DNA of 64,000 nucleotides from the NCBI GenBank assembly GCA_025358305.1, contig JANYJZ010000002.1, positions 1-64,000 of the forward strand. Direction: 5' to 3'. Positions 26,388 to 33,547 of the stretch are shown here, in pieces; positions within the stretch are counted from its first letter, which is position 1, and the number at the start of each line of letters is the position of its first letter. Made by a program: the position numbers and the translations under genes. The DNA is from Ignavibacteriota bacterium (GTDB lineage Bacteria > Bacteroidota > Ignavibacteria > UBA10030 > SZUA-254). A model generated the notes under the pieces. That model saw nothing but the letters and a program-made list of their open reading frames with translations. It was not told the origin of the DNA and did not search any database.

Positions 26388-26819
26388 TTGAAATCCCAAG
26401 TTACAGAGGAGTCCATAGATCATGTAATCCACCGCCTGAGGACATGGTTTGAGGAGAGTCCCGTTTGGATTAAGCAGGGGTCAATGTACACGATCGATTT
26501 GCCAATCAAGAATGAAGAGGGATTGGAGTTACGTTTTTGTGCAGCAGCACAAGACGCGGCGATATGGTTGCCAAGATTTACTTATCTGTTCAATAATAAC
26601 AGAATCAGGGGAATAGACTATCACGCATCATATATCAACCATGATGGCAATAGGGCTTCTGGTTGGCACGAACATTTGTGGAACGACAAATTGCAGATGG
26701 CTCCACGCTACCCAAATGATGGTTTTCAACATGTGCCAAGAGATAATCAAATTGATTATGTACTGAAGCGATGGACAATTGAGTACAAAGAACAACTTCG
26801 ATTGGACTTTCAGGAATGA
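26388..26819 (+). CDS. Transposon passenger protein of unknown function
   Basis: A 143-residue protein, probably soluble, that I do not recognise. It starts at TTG 26388 (LKSQVTEESIDHVIHRLRTW). No in-frame ATG exists before 26484, which would remove a well-formed first helix. The middle has alternating strands (MYTIDLPIKNEEGLELRFCA), and later there is a GWHEHLWND motif with two histidines and several aromatic residues. The C-terminus is a charged helix. Its stop overlaps the start of the next gene by four bases (ATGA), so the two proteins are probably made together. Such a coupled pair on a mobile element can be a toxin-antitoxin or defence pair, but nothing in the sequence proves it. Confidence 0.7.
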   Translation: MKSQVTEESIDHVIHRLRTWFEESPVWIKQGSMYTIDLPIKNEEGLELRFCAAAQDAAIWLPRFTYLFNNNRIRGIDYHASYINHDGNRASGWHEHLWNDKLQMAPRYPNDGFQHVPRDNQIDYVLKRWTIEYKEQLRLDFQE

Positions 26820-27559
26820 ACTGCGACAAACTACTTAAGAGTTATCTCGATGCATTTGCGCGACATTCTGAGATAATTCCCATGAAAGACGGATGCATAC
26901 TTATAACGCCATACCTACATTCTCATGGGGTGTACATTACAATTTATGCGAAGGCAGAGGGGGATCGTATTGTTTTGCATGATAATGGAGAAACGCTTCA
27001 ATCTCTCTTCATGCGCGGGGTAAGACTATTTGAAAATGAACACCGGGAGCAATTACTAAGAAGTATTTGCAAGGCATATAGTGTAGATTTGTCCGGTTGG
27101 GCGATTGAGAAGACAGTTACAACTGATTTGACTGGAGAGGGAATTATCGACCTAATTAATGCACTGAAGTCTGTAAATGACATGATCTATCTCCATCAAG
27201 CATCAACTTCGGACGTCTTCAAGTTCCAGGTTACGATGTTCTTCAAGGAACGGCAGTTAAATGTGACGCAAAACCACAAGGTAAATGGAAAGACTACTAC
27301 GCATAAAATTGACTTCTACTATCGACGTCGTCAAGTTGACCATTTTATTAAGGTAATGTCCGGCTCACAGTTGCAGATGAAAGTAATACGCGCGGGTTTT
27401 AGCTATTATGATATTAGGGAAACGAAGAAAGAATTTTCTTGGATTAACATTATTAATCCTGAAGATGAGTGGTCAAGCAGTTCCCTTGAAATATTGAATG
27501 GCTTCTCTAAGGTGATTAGTTGGGAGCATAAGGATAGTCTCGTTAAGTTACTAAATTGA
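26816..27559 (+). CDS. DUF1828/DUF1829-like protein
   Basis: The 247-residue protein has an N-terminal region resembling DUF1828 (KDGCILITPYLHSHGVYITIY, then DRIVLHDNGETLQSLFMRGV, about residues 23-70). The C-terminal half, with MFFKERQLNVTQNHKVNGK and KIDFYYRRRQVDHFIKVM, is compatible with DUF1829. These domains have no established activity and occur sporadically in accessory regions. There is no signal or membrane segment. It is translationally coupled to the upstream 143-residue protein and converges on the transposase, with 12 bases between the stop codons. AT-rich codon use sets it apart from the host genes. Confidence 0.75.
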   Translation: MNCDKLLKSYLDAFARHSEIIPMKDGCILITPYLHSHGVYITIYAKAEGDRIVLHDNGETLQSLFMRGVRLFENEHREQLLRSICKAYSVDLSGWAIEKTVTTDLTGEGIIDLINALKSVNDMIYLHQASTSDVFKFQVTMFFKERQLNVTQNHKVNGKTTTHKIDFYYRRRQVDHFIKVMSGSQLQMKVIRAGFSYYDIRETKKEFSWINIINPEDEWSSSSLEILNGFSKVISWEHKDSLVKLLN

Positions 27560-27571
27560 TTTTCATTGACA

Positions 27572-28411
27572 TTACTTGGCTGCATCCGTTAGTTTCACCA
27601 AATCCTCAACGCACCAAAGCCTCTTCGTGATCCCCGCCGCCTGAGCAGGTGTAACCCTCGTAGTCTTGTGAATCCGGCAGAAGTTGTAGTACATGAAGTG
27701 CAACGCGATTGCATATTCATGATTCTCAATCTTTTTCGAGAACGCATTGGTGAGGCGTGTGAACCGGCGCATACTCATACGCATGGTAAGATTCTGACGC
27801 TCCACGAAGCTCGTAGAAACGTGCTTCGGGTTAGGCTTACCAACAACAAGCTCTTTCCGCGTACCCGTACACTCCGCAGGACTATACCGCTTCTCCCCTC
27901 CGGGCGCTTCTCCGTAGATCTTAACTAACTGCGCGTAGTCGATGTTCGCGCCGAACGCTCCTTCAACGGCGGCGAGATATACCTTGAGTCCATCCGTCGT
28001 AAGCTGAATGCGATTGGTAAGACGCTTCGCAACATCCTGCATGAACATGGTTGCGTAGCTCGCGTCTCGTTCCCCAACGAGATATGAAATGATGAGTTTG
28101 GAATCCGCATCAATCGCCGTCCATGTCCAAGCGTCCCCAACATCCTTCCGGTGCTTCATATCTTCGGGAACATTCTTTTCCTTCGCATACACGAACGACC
28201 AAATTTCATCGCACTCAACCCGCTTCGTCTTGAGGTTGCGGACGTTCTCGTTGTGATACCACTGGCATTCGCGGCCTACCTCAACGAGCAGCTTTGTCAC
28301 GGTATTGATGGAAACATCCGCAATGCGGGAGGCGGAGCGGAGGCTATTTCCCTCAACAAGGAGGCTGATGATCTGGGTACGTTTTTCGAGCGAGAGGCGG
28401 TTCATTGTCAT
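27572..28411 (-). CDS. IS1-family transposase
   Basis: A 279-residue, single-frame DDE transposase. It has an N-terminal helix-turn-helix (EGNSLRSASRIADVSINTVT, about residues 20-39), then CDEIWSFVYAKEKN (D68), DADSKLIISYLVGERD (D101/D103), LTTDGLKVYL (D140), and FVERQNLTMRMSMRRFTRLT with E204. The last motif is typical of the single-ORF branch of IS1 (ISMhu11-like), in contrast to classical IS1, which needs a frameshift. The 8-bp target duplication agrees with IS1. No stop or frameshift interrupts it, so it may still be active. It has its own promoter behind a terminator that insulates it from the right-hand passenger genes. Confidence 0.93.
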   Translation of the reverse strand: MTMNRLSLEKRTQIISLLVEGNSLRSASRIADVSINTVTKLLVEVGRECQWYHNENVRNLKTKRVECDEIWSFVYAKEKNVPEDMKHRKDVGDAWTWTAIDADSKLIISYLVGERDASYATMFMQDVAKRLTNRIQLTTDGLKVYLAAVEGAFGANIDYAQLVKIYGEAPGGEKRYSPAECTGTRKELVVGKPNPKHVSTSFVERQNLTMRMSMRRFTRLTNAFSKKIENHEYAIALHFMYYNFCRIHKTTRVTPAQAAGITKRLWCVEDLVKLTDAAK

Positions 28412-28432
28412 GCTTTCGATTATTGATCTATA

Positions 28433-28463
28433 CCAATATACGACATTAATCTTGACTTGTCAA
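28433..28463 (-). promoter_or_regulatory. Predicted transposase promoter
   Basis: On the minus strand, TTGACA starts at 28463; 20 bases after TTG comes TATATTGG (28440-28433), 22 bases before the transposase ATG. It is one of the best matches to the shared promoter layout in the window. Confidence 0.65.
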
Positions 28464-28501
28464 GTATATAGTTCAGTTTAAAGAAATACGTGATTTGAGA
28501 C

Positions 28502-28538
28502 AAAAAAGAACCCGCACCGGCCTAAACCGATGCGGGTT
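28502..28538 (-). terminator. Rho-independent terminator (leftward) inside the transposon
   Basis: AACCCGCACCGG (28509-28520) faces CCGATGCGGGTT (28527-28538). The single C/A mismatch becomes a G-U pair only when the minus strand is transcribed, and the run of six T also lies on that strand, so it acts leftward, ending a transcript that comes from 28790 or beyond. Confidence 0.85.
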
Positions 28539-28793
28539 TGGGTAATCAATCGCCCTGGGACTATAACCGTAGCGGAATAGGGGTTCTCCGATTGCTCGGA
28601 AAAGTTACCCTACGAGACGGTTTTGTCCTGTTCCATTTGAGATGCTGCTTGGACATAGGAACTCCGTGATTTGTGACTGAAAGCTCTTGCGCGAGTCACG
28701 GAGATTCCTTACCTTACGTCTGCATGATCTACCGTGACCACGCGGAAGCGTGGTTTAGTGCCCGATGTGAACGCATCGGGCACTTTCATTATA
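28503..28793 (-). ncRNA. Candidate structured non-coding RNA in the transposon
   Basis: Between the 264-residue passenger gene and the transposase promoter lie about 290 bases without an ORF but with dense base pairing. Stems: 28758-28767 with 28774-28783 (10 bp), 28737-28743 with 28748-28754 (7 bp), 28662-28669 with 28696-28703 (8 bp), 28565-28570 with 28617-28622 enclosing 28578-28582 with 28608-28612 and 28587-28591 with 28596-28600. The last is closed by GCAA, a GNRA loop, on the minus strand. GGGTAA (28540-28545) can also pair with TTACCC (28605-28610), suggesting a pseudoknot or a switch. TATAAT is read on the minus strand at 28793-28788 and the terminator at 28538-28502 closes it. Orientation is probable, not certain. 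I recognise no known RNA family. Confidence 0.5.
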
Positions 28794-28825
28794 ACGCCAT
28801 TTAATATGTTTTACATGTACGTTTA

Positions 28826-28861
28826 TATGATCGCTTACATGAATTTCTCCTTGCGATCATA
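28826..28861 (-). repeat. 9-bp inverted repeat around the stop of the 264-residue gene
   Basis: TATGATCGC (28826-28834) is mirrored exactly by GCGATCATA (28853-28861) with an 18-base centre that contains the stop codon. It may be a hairpin at the 3' end of the passenger transcript. Confidence 0.5.
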
Positions 28862-29629
28862 AATTCCACGAATCTGGCCCGCAGTTAGCCTCTCTCCGAA
28901 AAGCGCCTCCGATTTCTGCTCCAACGTCTTGAAAACATCCACCGTTGATTGCTTGCCCGTACCGTAAAGTTCATGGTAAGCCGTCACAATTAGCGGGGTA
29001 AGTTCGTTTAATCGTTCCCGCGTTCTACGAGTCCTACTTTTGGTGGTCGTTATGGGATGGCTCGCGGTAGTCTTACTTTCTTGAATCGATCCGGCCCCGC
29101 CTTGGATGAGATTGATGGGAAGGATCAAACGAAACGCTTTATGACGCTCAATTAGCTGGGAGTATGCTCCGCCTCTCCGCTGAACAACTGCGGTCTTGCG
29201 CTCTATCGATTCAATTCTTTCGCGCTTTTCGCGATTCTCCTCCTCCGTCAACTCATCGTCTGTTTTCGTAATGGGTAATCTATTCACAATTTGCCCGGTT
29301 GTTTGGTCTCTCCACTCTTTATACCGAACCCAGGGTCCATTCTGGGAGATAGCACGTTTTTCATGATTCATATCTAATAGCATATTATCGTATACTTCTA
29401 TGAACCATTCTGGAGTTCGTACACGACTATCTTCTTCGAGCCGACAATCGAGAAGAAGAAGCTTATTCGACTCGAATATATTGGTAACTCCATCAGATAT
29501 CAAGATTTCAAATAATTCCAACTCTGTCATACGCGATAAAAAAAATGCTTCTCGTGCGTTGGAATGGGTTCCCCCATCCTCGCCGTCAAAGCGGCGAACG
29601 AGAAGCATTAAAAATGTTGATTGGCGCAT
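28835..29629 (-). CDS. Transposon passenger protein of unknown function (264 aa)
   Basis: I recognise no family. The protein is soluble and mostly helical, with a very charged middle (DDELTEEENREKRERIESIE, then RKTAVVQRRGGAYSQLIERH), a basic linker (TTTKSRTRRTRERLNE) and a C-terminal helical block (ELYGTGKQSTVDVFKTLEQK, GERLTAGQIRGIYDRKEKF) that has the look of a small DNA- or RNA-binding helical domain. It begins 40 bases after the 78-residue gene and is probably co-transcribed with it. The start at 29629 could be later, for example the methionine at MTELELFEIL. Codon use is AT-rich like the rest of the element. Confidence 0.65.
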   Translation of the reverse strand: MRQSTFLMLLVRRFDGEDGGTHSNAREAFFLSRMTELELFEILISDGVTNIFESNKLLLLDCRLEEDSRVRTPEWFIEVYDNMLLDMNHEKRAISQNGPWVRYKEWRDQTTGQIVNRLPITKTDDELTEEENREKRERIESIERKTAVVQRRGGAYSQLIERHKAFRLILPINLIQGGAGSIQESKTTASHPITTTKSRTRRTRERLNELTPLIVTAYHELYGTGKQSTVDVFKTLEQKSEALFGERLTAGQIRGIYDRKEKFM

Positions 29630-29669
29630 CCAACGCGGCGAGCCAATTCACAGATATGTCGGGGTAAAA

Positions 29670-29906
29670 CTACTTCTTTTTAGCCCATCGGGTTTGAGCG
29701 GCTTTCTTGGCGATCTGTGAGCGTTTCTTAGGGCTGAGCGCGTCGGCCCTTGCCCTGCCTCCTTTGAGGCCGCCTAATCGTCCAAGAGCAACGGCGGCGG
29801 GGTTGCGTGTATCGGGAGGTAAGTTCTCCTCCTTCTGATGCGTGGCGAGATCGGTAACGAGCTTCGCCAGGGTATTGGGGTCGCGGGGTCTTTTGGGTTT
29901 CTTCAT
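29670..29906 (-). CDS. Small basic protein with SPxxR-x3-A-x3-A-x4-W-type motif
   Basis: A 78-residue, strongly basic protein. The second half, ALGRLGGLKGGRARADALSP then KKRSQIAKKAAQTRWAKKK, matches a short family found widely in bacteria, often beside mobile-element genes, whose function is not established. A nucleic-acid-binding role is suggested by the Lys/Arg content and the glycine-rich LGGLKGG stretch. It is the first gene of the right-hand passenger pair. The predicted -7 element ends only three bases before the ATG, so the transcript may be leaderless. Confidence 0.7.
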   Translation of the reverse strand: MKKPKRPRDPNTLAKLVTDLATHQKEENLPPDTRNPAAVALGRLGGLKGGRARADALSPKKRSQIAKKAAQTRWAKKK

Positions 29907-29909
29907 ACC

Positions 29910-29940
29910 ATAATATAACCAATCCTGCCTATCCGGTCAA
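29910..29940 (-). promoter_or_regulatory. Predicted promoter of the right-hand passenger genes
   Basis: On the minus strand, TTG at 29940-29938, exactly 20 bases, then TATATTAT at 29917-29910. The start codon is at 29906, so the start site would fall at or near the A of the ATG. Confidence 0.55.
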
Positions 29941-29961
29941 GCATAAATCGGGAGCGAGGAT

Positions 29962-29988
29962 TTCAAACTGAGACACTACCGTCCGGCC
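29962..29988 (-). repeat. Right terminal inverted repeat and right target duplication
   Basis: TTCAAACTGAGACACTACC (29962-29980) is the exact reverse complement of the left end, and GTCCGGCC (29981-29988) repeats the 8 bases found before the left end. Confidence 0.95.
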
Positions 29989-30065
29989 AGTCTATTAGGA
30001 ATTCAGCGGATTATTCAGTAAAATTATCCCCGACACATGGCACACTCGCACGAAAACGACGTCGT

Positions 30066-30800
30066 ATGCTCCGTGATTTAATCCGGACGATGGGCCTAAA
30101 GGCGCCCGAGGTGGCTCCCACGAAGGATTTTTCGGACGAGCAGCGCGCGCTTTACGACCGATTGAAGCCGTTCACGATGACGAGCCTCGAGCGCGTCGCT
30201 TCCCTGGTCTCCGCCGTGGAATATCTCACCGCCAATACGCTCGACGGACCGATACTCGAATGCGGCGTGTGGCGCGGCGGCAGCATGATGGCCGTCGCAC
30301 TGACCCTTCTTCGGCTCGGCGACACCTCTCGCGAGCTCTATCTCCTCGATACGTACGAAGGCATGACGCAGCCGACGGCGAAAGATACCGACGTCGACGG
30401 ACGGGCGGCGAGCGAGATACTCCGCTCCGCGGAAAAGACCGCGATCGGCTCCGCCTGGTGCTTCGCCTCCCTGGACGACGTCCGACAGAATCTTGCCTCG
30501 ACGGGCTACCCGATGGAGAAGGTCCATTTCGTGCAGGGCCGCGTCGAGGAGACCATTCCCGGGACGCTTCCGGAGAGCCTCGCGCTCCTTCGTCTCGACA
30601 CGGACTGGTACGAATCGACCCTCCACGAGCTCAATCACCTCTACCCGCGGCTCATGAGGAACGGCATCCTCATCATCGACGACTACGGGCATTGGGACGG
30701 GGCGAAGCGCGCGGTCCACGAGTACTTCGCTCGGCAGCCGTTCTCGCCGCTCCTCCAGCGGATCGACTACACCGGTAGACTCGTGGTGAAGACCGCGTGA
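30066..30800 (+). CDS. TylF/MycF-type O-methyltransferase family protein
   Basis: A 244-residue protein of the TylF (macrocin O-methyltransferase) family. It has GPILECGVWRGGSMMAVAL as the SAM-binding first loop (about residues 59-77), ELYLLDTYEGMTQPTAKD, and the metal-site-like LALLRLDTDWYESTLHELNHLYPRL with ILIIDDYGHWDGAKRAV. The family methylates sugar hydroxyls in natural products, and in polysaccharide clusters it probably methylates glycan residues. It is the first gene to the right of the transposon and its stop overlaps the next start (GTGA). No good promoter is visible between the transposon and the gene, so expression may have been disturbed by the insertion. Confidence 0.88.
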   Translation: MLRDLIRTMGLKAPEVAPTKDFSDEQRALYDRLKPFTMTSLERVASLVSAVEYLTANTLDGPILECGVWRGGSMMAVALTLLRLGDTSRELYLLDTYEGMTQPTAKDTDVDGRAASEILRSAEKTAIGSAWCFASLDDVRQNLASTGYPMEKVHFVQGRVEETIPGTLPESLALLRLDTDWYESTLHELNHLYPRLMRNGILIIDDYGHWDGAKRAVHEYFARQPFSPLLQRIDYTGRLVVKTA

Positions 30801-31525
30801 CGTCGGCAGTGATGTCCGCTGCCGACGACATCGCAGCCGCCCGCCTCCGCCGTCCTGCAACCTCGCTCGCGAACTGGGACTACCTCGTCATGCGGCCCCT
30901 CATCGACTGGATGCGCGACGTCGCCGTCCAGTACGTCCAGGGGGCTGTTCTGGACTACGGATGCGGGAACAAGCCGTACCAGTCGTTCTTCGAAGGGCGG
31001 TTCACCTCGTATGTCGGAGCGGATGTCGCACAGAACACCATCGGCACCGTGGAGATCGTGCTCGGCGCGTCGACCACGCTTCCGGTCGCCGACCGGTCGT
31101 TCTCGACGGTCCTCTCCACCCAGGTTTTCGAGCACGTTCCCAATCCCGACGTCTATCTTGCCGAAGCGTCGCGTGTTCTCGCCGCGGGGGGTCATCTCAT
31201 CCTGACGTGCCCCGGTGCGTGGATGCTGCACGAAGAGCCGCATGACTACTGGCGGTATACGCGGTACGGACTGGCGCACATCCTGCAGAAGCACGGCTTT
31301 GACGCCGTCCGGATCGACGCGGGCGGGGGAGCCTGGCGGCTGATCGGCCAGACGTTCCTCAATCATTTGGCGTTCGGACGGAAATATTCCATTCCTCTGG
31401 TCTCGAAGGCTGCATTTTGGATCTGGGTCGTCGCCGTGAACGTGCTCTTCTCCTTCCTCGACAGGATCAACACGAACACGAAGGACACAGTCAACTACAT
31501 GGTTATTGCACGAAAGCGCGATTGA
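30797..31525 (+). CDS. Class I SAM-dependent methyltransferase
   Basis: A 242-residue protein with a Methyltransf_11-type core: VQGAVLDYGCGNKPYQSFF (SAM motif I), TLPVADRSFSTVLSTQVFEHVPNPDVYLAEASRVLAAGGHLILTCPG. A C-terminal hydrophobic stretch (FWIWVVAVNVLFSFLD) may touch the membrane. GTG 30797 overlaps the previous stop in GTGA; ATG 30812 in the same frame is an alternative. It overlaps the following methyltransferase by one base. The substrate is probably a glycan or its lipid carrier, by context only. Confidence 0.85.
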   Translation: MTSAVMSAADDIAAARLRRPATSLANWDYLVMRPLIDWMRDVAVQYVQGAVLDYGCGNKPYQSFFEGRFTSYVGADVAQNTIGTVEIVLGASTTLPVADRSFSTVLSTQVFEHVPNPDVYLAEASRVLAAGGHLILTCPGAWMLHEEPHDYWRYTRYGLAHILQKHGFDAVRIDAGGGAWRLIGQTFLNHLAFGRKYSIPLVSKAAFWIWVVAVNVLFSFLDRINTNTKDTVNYMVIARKRD

Positions 31526-32355
31526 TGGCGGAGCATTCACCAAAGTTGGCGATCGTTGACAAGCACGCGACCATCGAGTCGGGGCGCCTTCCTGAGATGC
31601 ACGGTTCGACGATCGTGGAGCAGATCCACATCGAACGCTACCGCTATGCCCTGTCGTCGATCGGGGGCGGGGCCGTGCTTGACATCGCGTCCGGCATCGG
31701 GTACGGGACCAATATGCTGGCGCAGGATGCCCGCGTGAAGAGCGTGACGGGCGTCGACGTGTCGAAGGAGGCGATCGCAAAGGCGCGCTCGGCGTTCGCG
31801 GCCCCCAACCTGCGCTTCGAGCTCGTGGACGGCAACTCCCTCCCGTTCGCCGACGAATCGTTTGATGCAATCGTCAGCTTCGAGACGATCGAGCACACGG
31901 CCGACCCGCACGCGTTCCTCGCGGAGCTGCGCCGGGTGCTCCGGACCGGCGGCGCGCTCGTCATCTCGACGCCGAACAAGCGCTTCCATTCCCACCGCAA
32001 GCGCGCTCCCTGGAATCCGTTCCACACCGTTGAGTATTATCCCGAGGAGTTCCGCGGCGTCCTCCGCAGCGTCTTTCCGAACATCACGTTCTGGGGAGGG
32101 CAGGAGTTCCTCGAAACGGGGAGAAGGGACGTCCTGCGGTACAACTGGGTGGAGTTCCGGTACTACAATCTCGACCACCATCCGCTCCTCTCGAAGATCG
32201 TCACGCCGCTCAAGCAGCTGAAGCGCTCCGTCGCCGGGTCGGCGAAGGATGCCGGCGCTCCTCCCGATCCCGCGCTCCTACGGTTCCGGACGGCCGTCGT
32301 GCCGGCGGTGGAGGGGAGGGAAGCCTTCACGATGGTCGCCCGCTGCACAAAATAG
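31525..32355 (+). CDS. Class I SAM-dependent methyltransferase
   Basis: A 276-residue methyltransferase. It contains GGGAVLDIASGIGYGTNMLAQ as motif I (about residues 47-67), LPFADESFDAIVSFETIEHTADPHAFLAELRRVLRTGGALVISTPN, and a C-terminal extension. ATG 31525 overlaps the previous TGA by one base; an earlier frame from 31417 only reads through the previous gene. It belongs to the same coupled run as its two neighbours, so three methyltransferases are probably made together, suggesting a heavily methylated surface glycan. Confidence 0.86.
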   Translation: MAEHSPKLAIVDKHATIESGRLPEMHGSTIVEQIHIERYRYALSSIGGGAVLDIASGIGYGTNMLAQDARVKSVTGVDVSKEAIAKARSAFAAPNLRFELVDGNSLPFADESFDAIVSFETIEHTADPHAFLAELRRVLRTGGALVISTPNKRFHSHRKRAPWNPFHTVEYYPEEFRGVLRSVFPNITFWGGQEFLETGRRDVLRYNWVEFRYYNLDHHPLLSKIVTPLKQLKRSVAGSAKDAGAPPDPALLRFRTAVVPAVEGREAFTMVARCTK

Positions 32356-32372
32356 CGAAGCCCGAAGCGTCC

Positions 32373-33500
32373 GTGGTCCCCGCAAAAACCAGCCTCCTCA
32401 TCACGACGGACAACCTCGACCACGGCGGAGTGGAGGAAGTCATCTTCAATTATGCGAAGCTCCTCGACAAGGAGGCTTTCGATGTGACTGTCGCCTGTCT
32501 CCGGCCGGGGACGATCTCAGCGAAGATCGCCGCGGTCCCGGGAGTGCGGCTCGTCCACATTGCGACGAAGAGCCGCATCCTGCGGCTCGTCCGGTTCGCC
32601 GCGCTCGCCCGCGCGGTGAAGGCGGATATCGTTCACAATCATGCATGTTGGTACGGTCATCTCGCGGGCACGCTTTCCGGCGCGAAGAACGTCGAGACCA
32701 TCCACAACATGTTCTCCTGGTTCACCTGGTTTGAACGCTGGCACTACGGGCTCTACAGCCTCTTGGCGCAGACGATGATCGCAGTTTCCGACCATGTTCG
32801 GCGCTACACGCTCGACCACATTCCCCTCATGAACCCGTCGAAGCTCGTCGTGGTACGCAACGGCATCCCCGTCGAACGCTTTCGTGACGTCAAAGCGGAC
32901 GAGGAGCTCCGGCGCCGCCACGGCATCGCTTCCGGCGCGCCCGTCATCGGGTTCGTCGGCCGGCTCACGTTCCAGAAAGGGGTCGAACATCTCATTGACG
33001 CGGCCGCCCTCCTCGCGGCGACGCATCCGGAGGCGAGGATCCTCATTGTCGGAGAAGGGGATCTCTGGGATGACCTGCAGACGCGTGCCGCGGACCGGCC
33101 ACAGGTCATCTTTGCCGGATACCAGCAGGAGATTCCGCGGTATCTTGCCATGTTCGACGTCTTTATCCTTCCGTCGCAATTCGAAGGACTGCCGATGAGC
33201 GTCCTCGAGGCGATGGCGGCCGGCAAGCCGGTCGTTGCGACCGCCGTCGGAGGGACGCCCGAGGTCGTCGTCGACGGGGTGACGGGCTTTCTCGTGGAGC
33301 CGAAACGAGCGGACCAGCTTGCAGAGCGACTTTCGCGCCTCATCGGCGATCCGGAGCTGCGCCTGCGGATGGGAGCGGCCGGACGTGCGCGCGTCATGTC
33401 CCATTTTTCCGCAGAGGGGATGGTCCGGGCGACGGAAGCAATCTACGCTGATCTCGTCGCAGGTCGGCGACGGCGGGCCGGGCAGCGGACCCCCGGATAA
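32373..33500 (+). CDS. Family 4 (group 1) glycosyltransferase
   Basis: A 375-residue GT-B enzyme: LLITTDNLDHGGVEEVIFNYAKLL at the start, VRNGIPVERF in the middle, GFVGRLTFQKGVEHLIDAAALL, and FEGLPMSVLEAMAAGKPVVATAVGGTPEVV, the E-x7-E nucleotide-sugar site. It starts at GTG 32373, 17 bases after the preceding gene. It likely adds one sugar of the glycan in the cytoplasm. It is followed by a terminator, so a transcription unit appears to end here. Confidence 0.92.
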   Translation: MVPAKTSLLITTDNLDHGGVEEVIFNYAKLLDKEAFDVTVACLRPGTISAKIAAVPGVRLVHIATKSRILRLVRFAALARAVKADIVHNHACWYGHLAGTLSGAKNVETIHNMFSWFTWFERWHYGLYSLLAQTMIAVSDHVRRYTLDHIPLMNPSKLVVVRNGIPVERFRDVKADEELRRRHGIASGAPVIGFVGRLTFQKGVEHLIDAAALLAATHPEARILIVGEGDLWDDLQTRAADRPQVIFAGYQQEIPRYLAMFDVFILPSQFEGLPMSVLEAMAAGKPVVATAVGGTPEVVVDGVTGFLVEPKRADQLAERLSRLIGDPELRLRMGAAGRARVMSHFSAEGMVRATEAIYADLVAGRRRRAGQRTPG

Positions 33501-33547
33501 GTCTCCGATGGCGCTTGCGGTCGGCCGTGCGAATGGACCCCGATCTG

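Larger units (their letters stand above)
26305..29980. mobile_element. 3.7-kb IS1-family transposon carrying passenger genes
   Basis: The element is bounded by perfect 19-bp inverted repeats (26305-26323 and 29962-29980) and by an 8-bp direct duplication of the target, GTCCGGCC. It encodes one IS1-family DDE transposase, two rightward genes on the left side, and two leftward genes plus a structured non-coding segment on the right side. It is far more AT-rich than the flanks. Perfect repeats and an intact duplication indicate recent insertion. IS1-type elements are normally about 0.7-1.2 kb, so four passenger genes make this an unusual carrier form. Removing it restores a 156-base gap between the flippase and methyltransferase genes, so no gene is broken, but the operon is interrupted. 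Confidence 0.95.

Noticed and set aside
26345-26452. Short rightward peptide starting at ATG 26345 in the transposon
   Set aside because: It starts before the expected transcription start, is only 35 codons long and lies in a different frame from the convincing 143-residue gene.
28503-28793. Plus-strand reading of the structured transposon segment
   Set aside because: One hairpin (28737-28754) has a GGAA loop only on the plus strand, but the terminator T run, the G-U compensation, the GCAA loop and the TATAAT all favour the minus strand. The plus-strand end hairpin lacks a proper T run.
28503-29988. Retron, TnpB/IscB guide RNA or CRISPR-like system in the transposon
   Set aside because: There is no reverse transcriptase, RuvC- or HNH-type nuclease or spacer array in the element; the only recognised enzyme is the IS1-family transposase.
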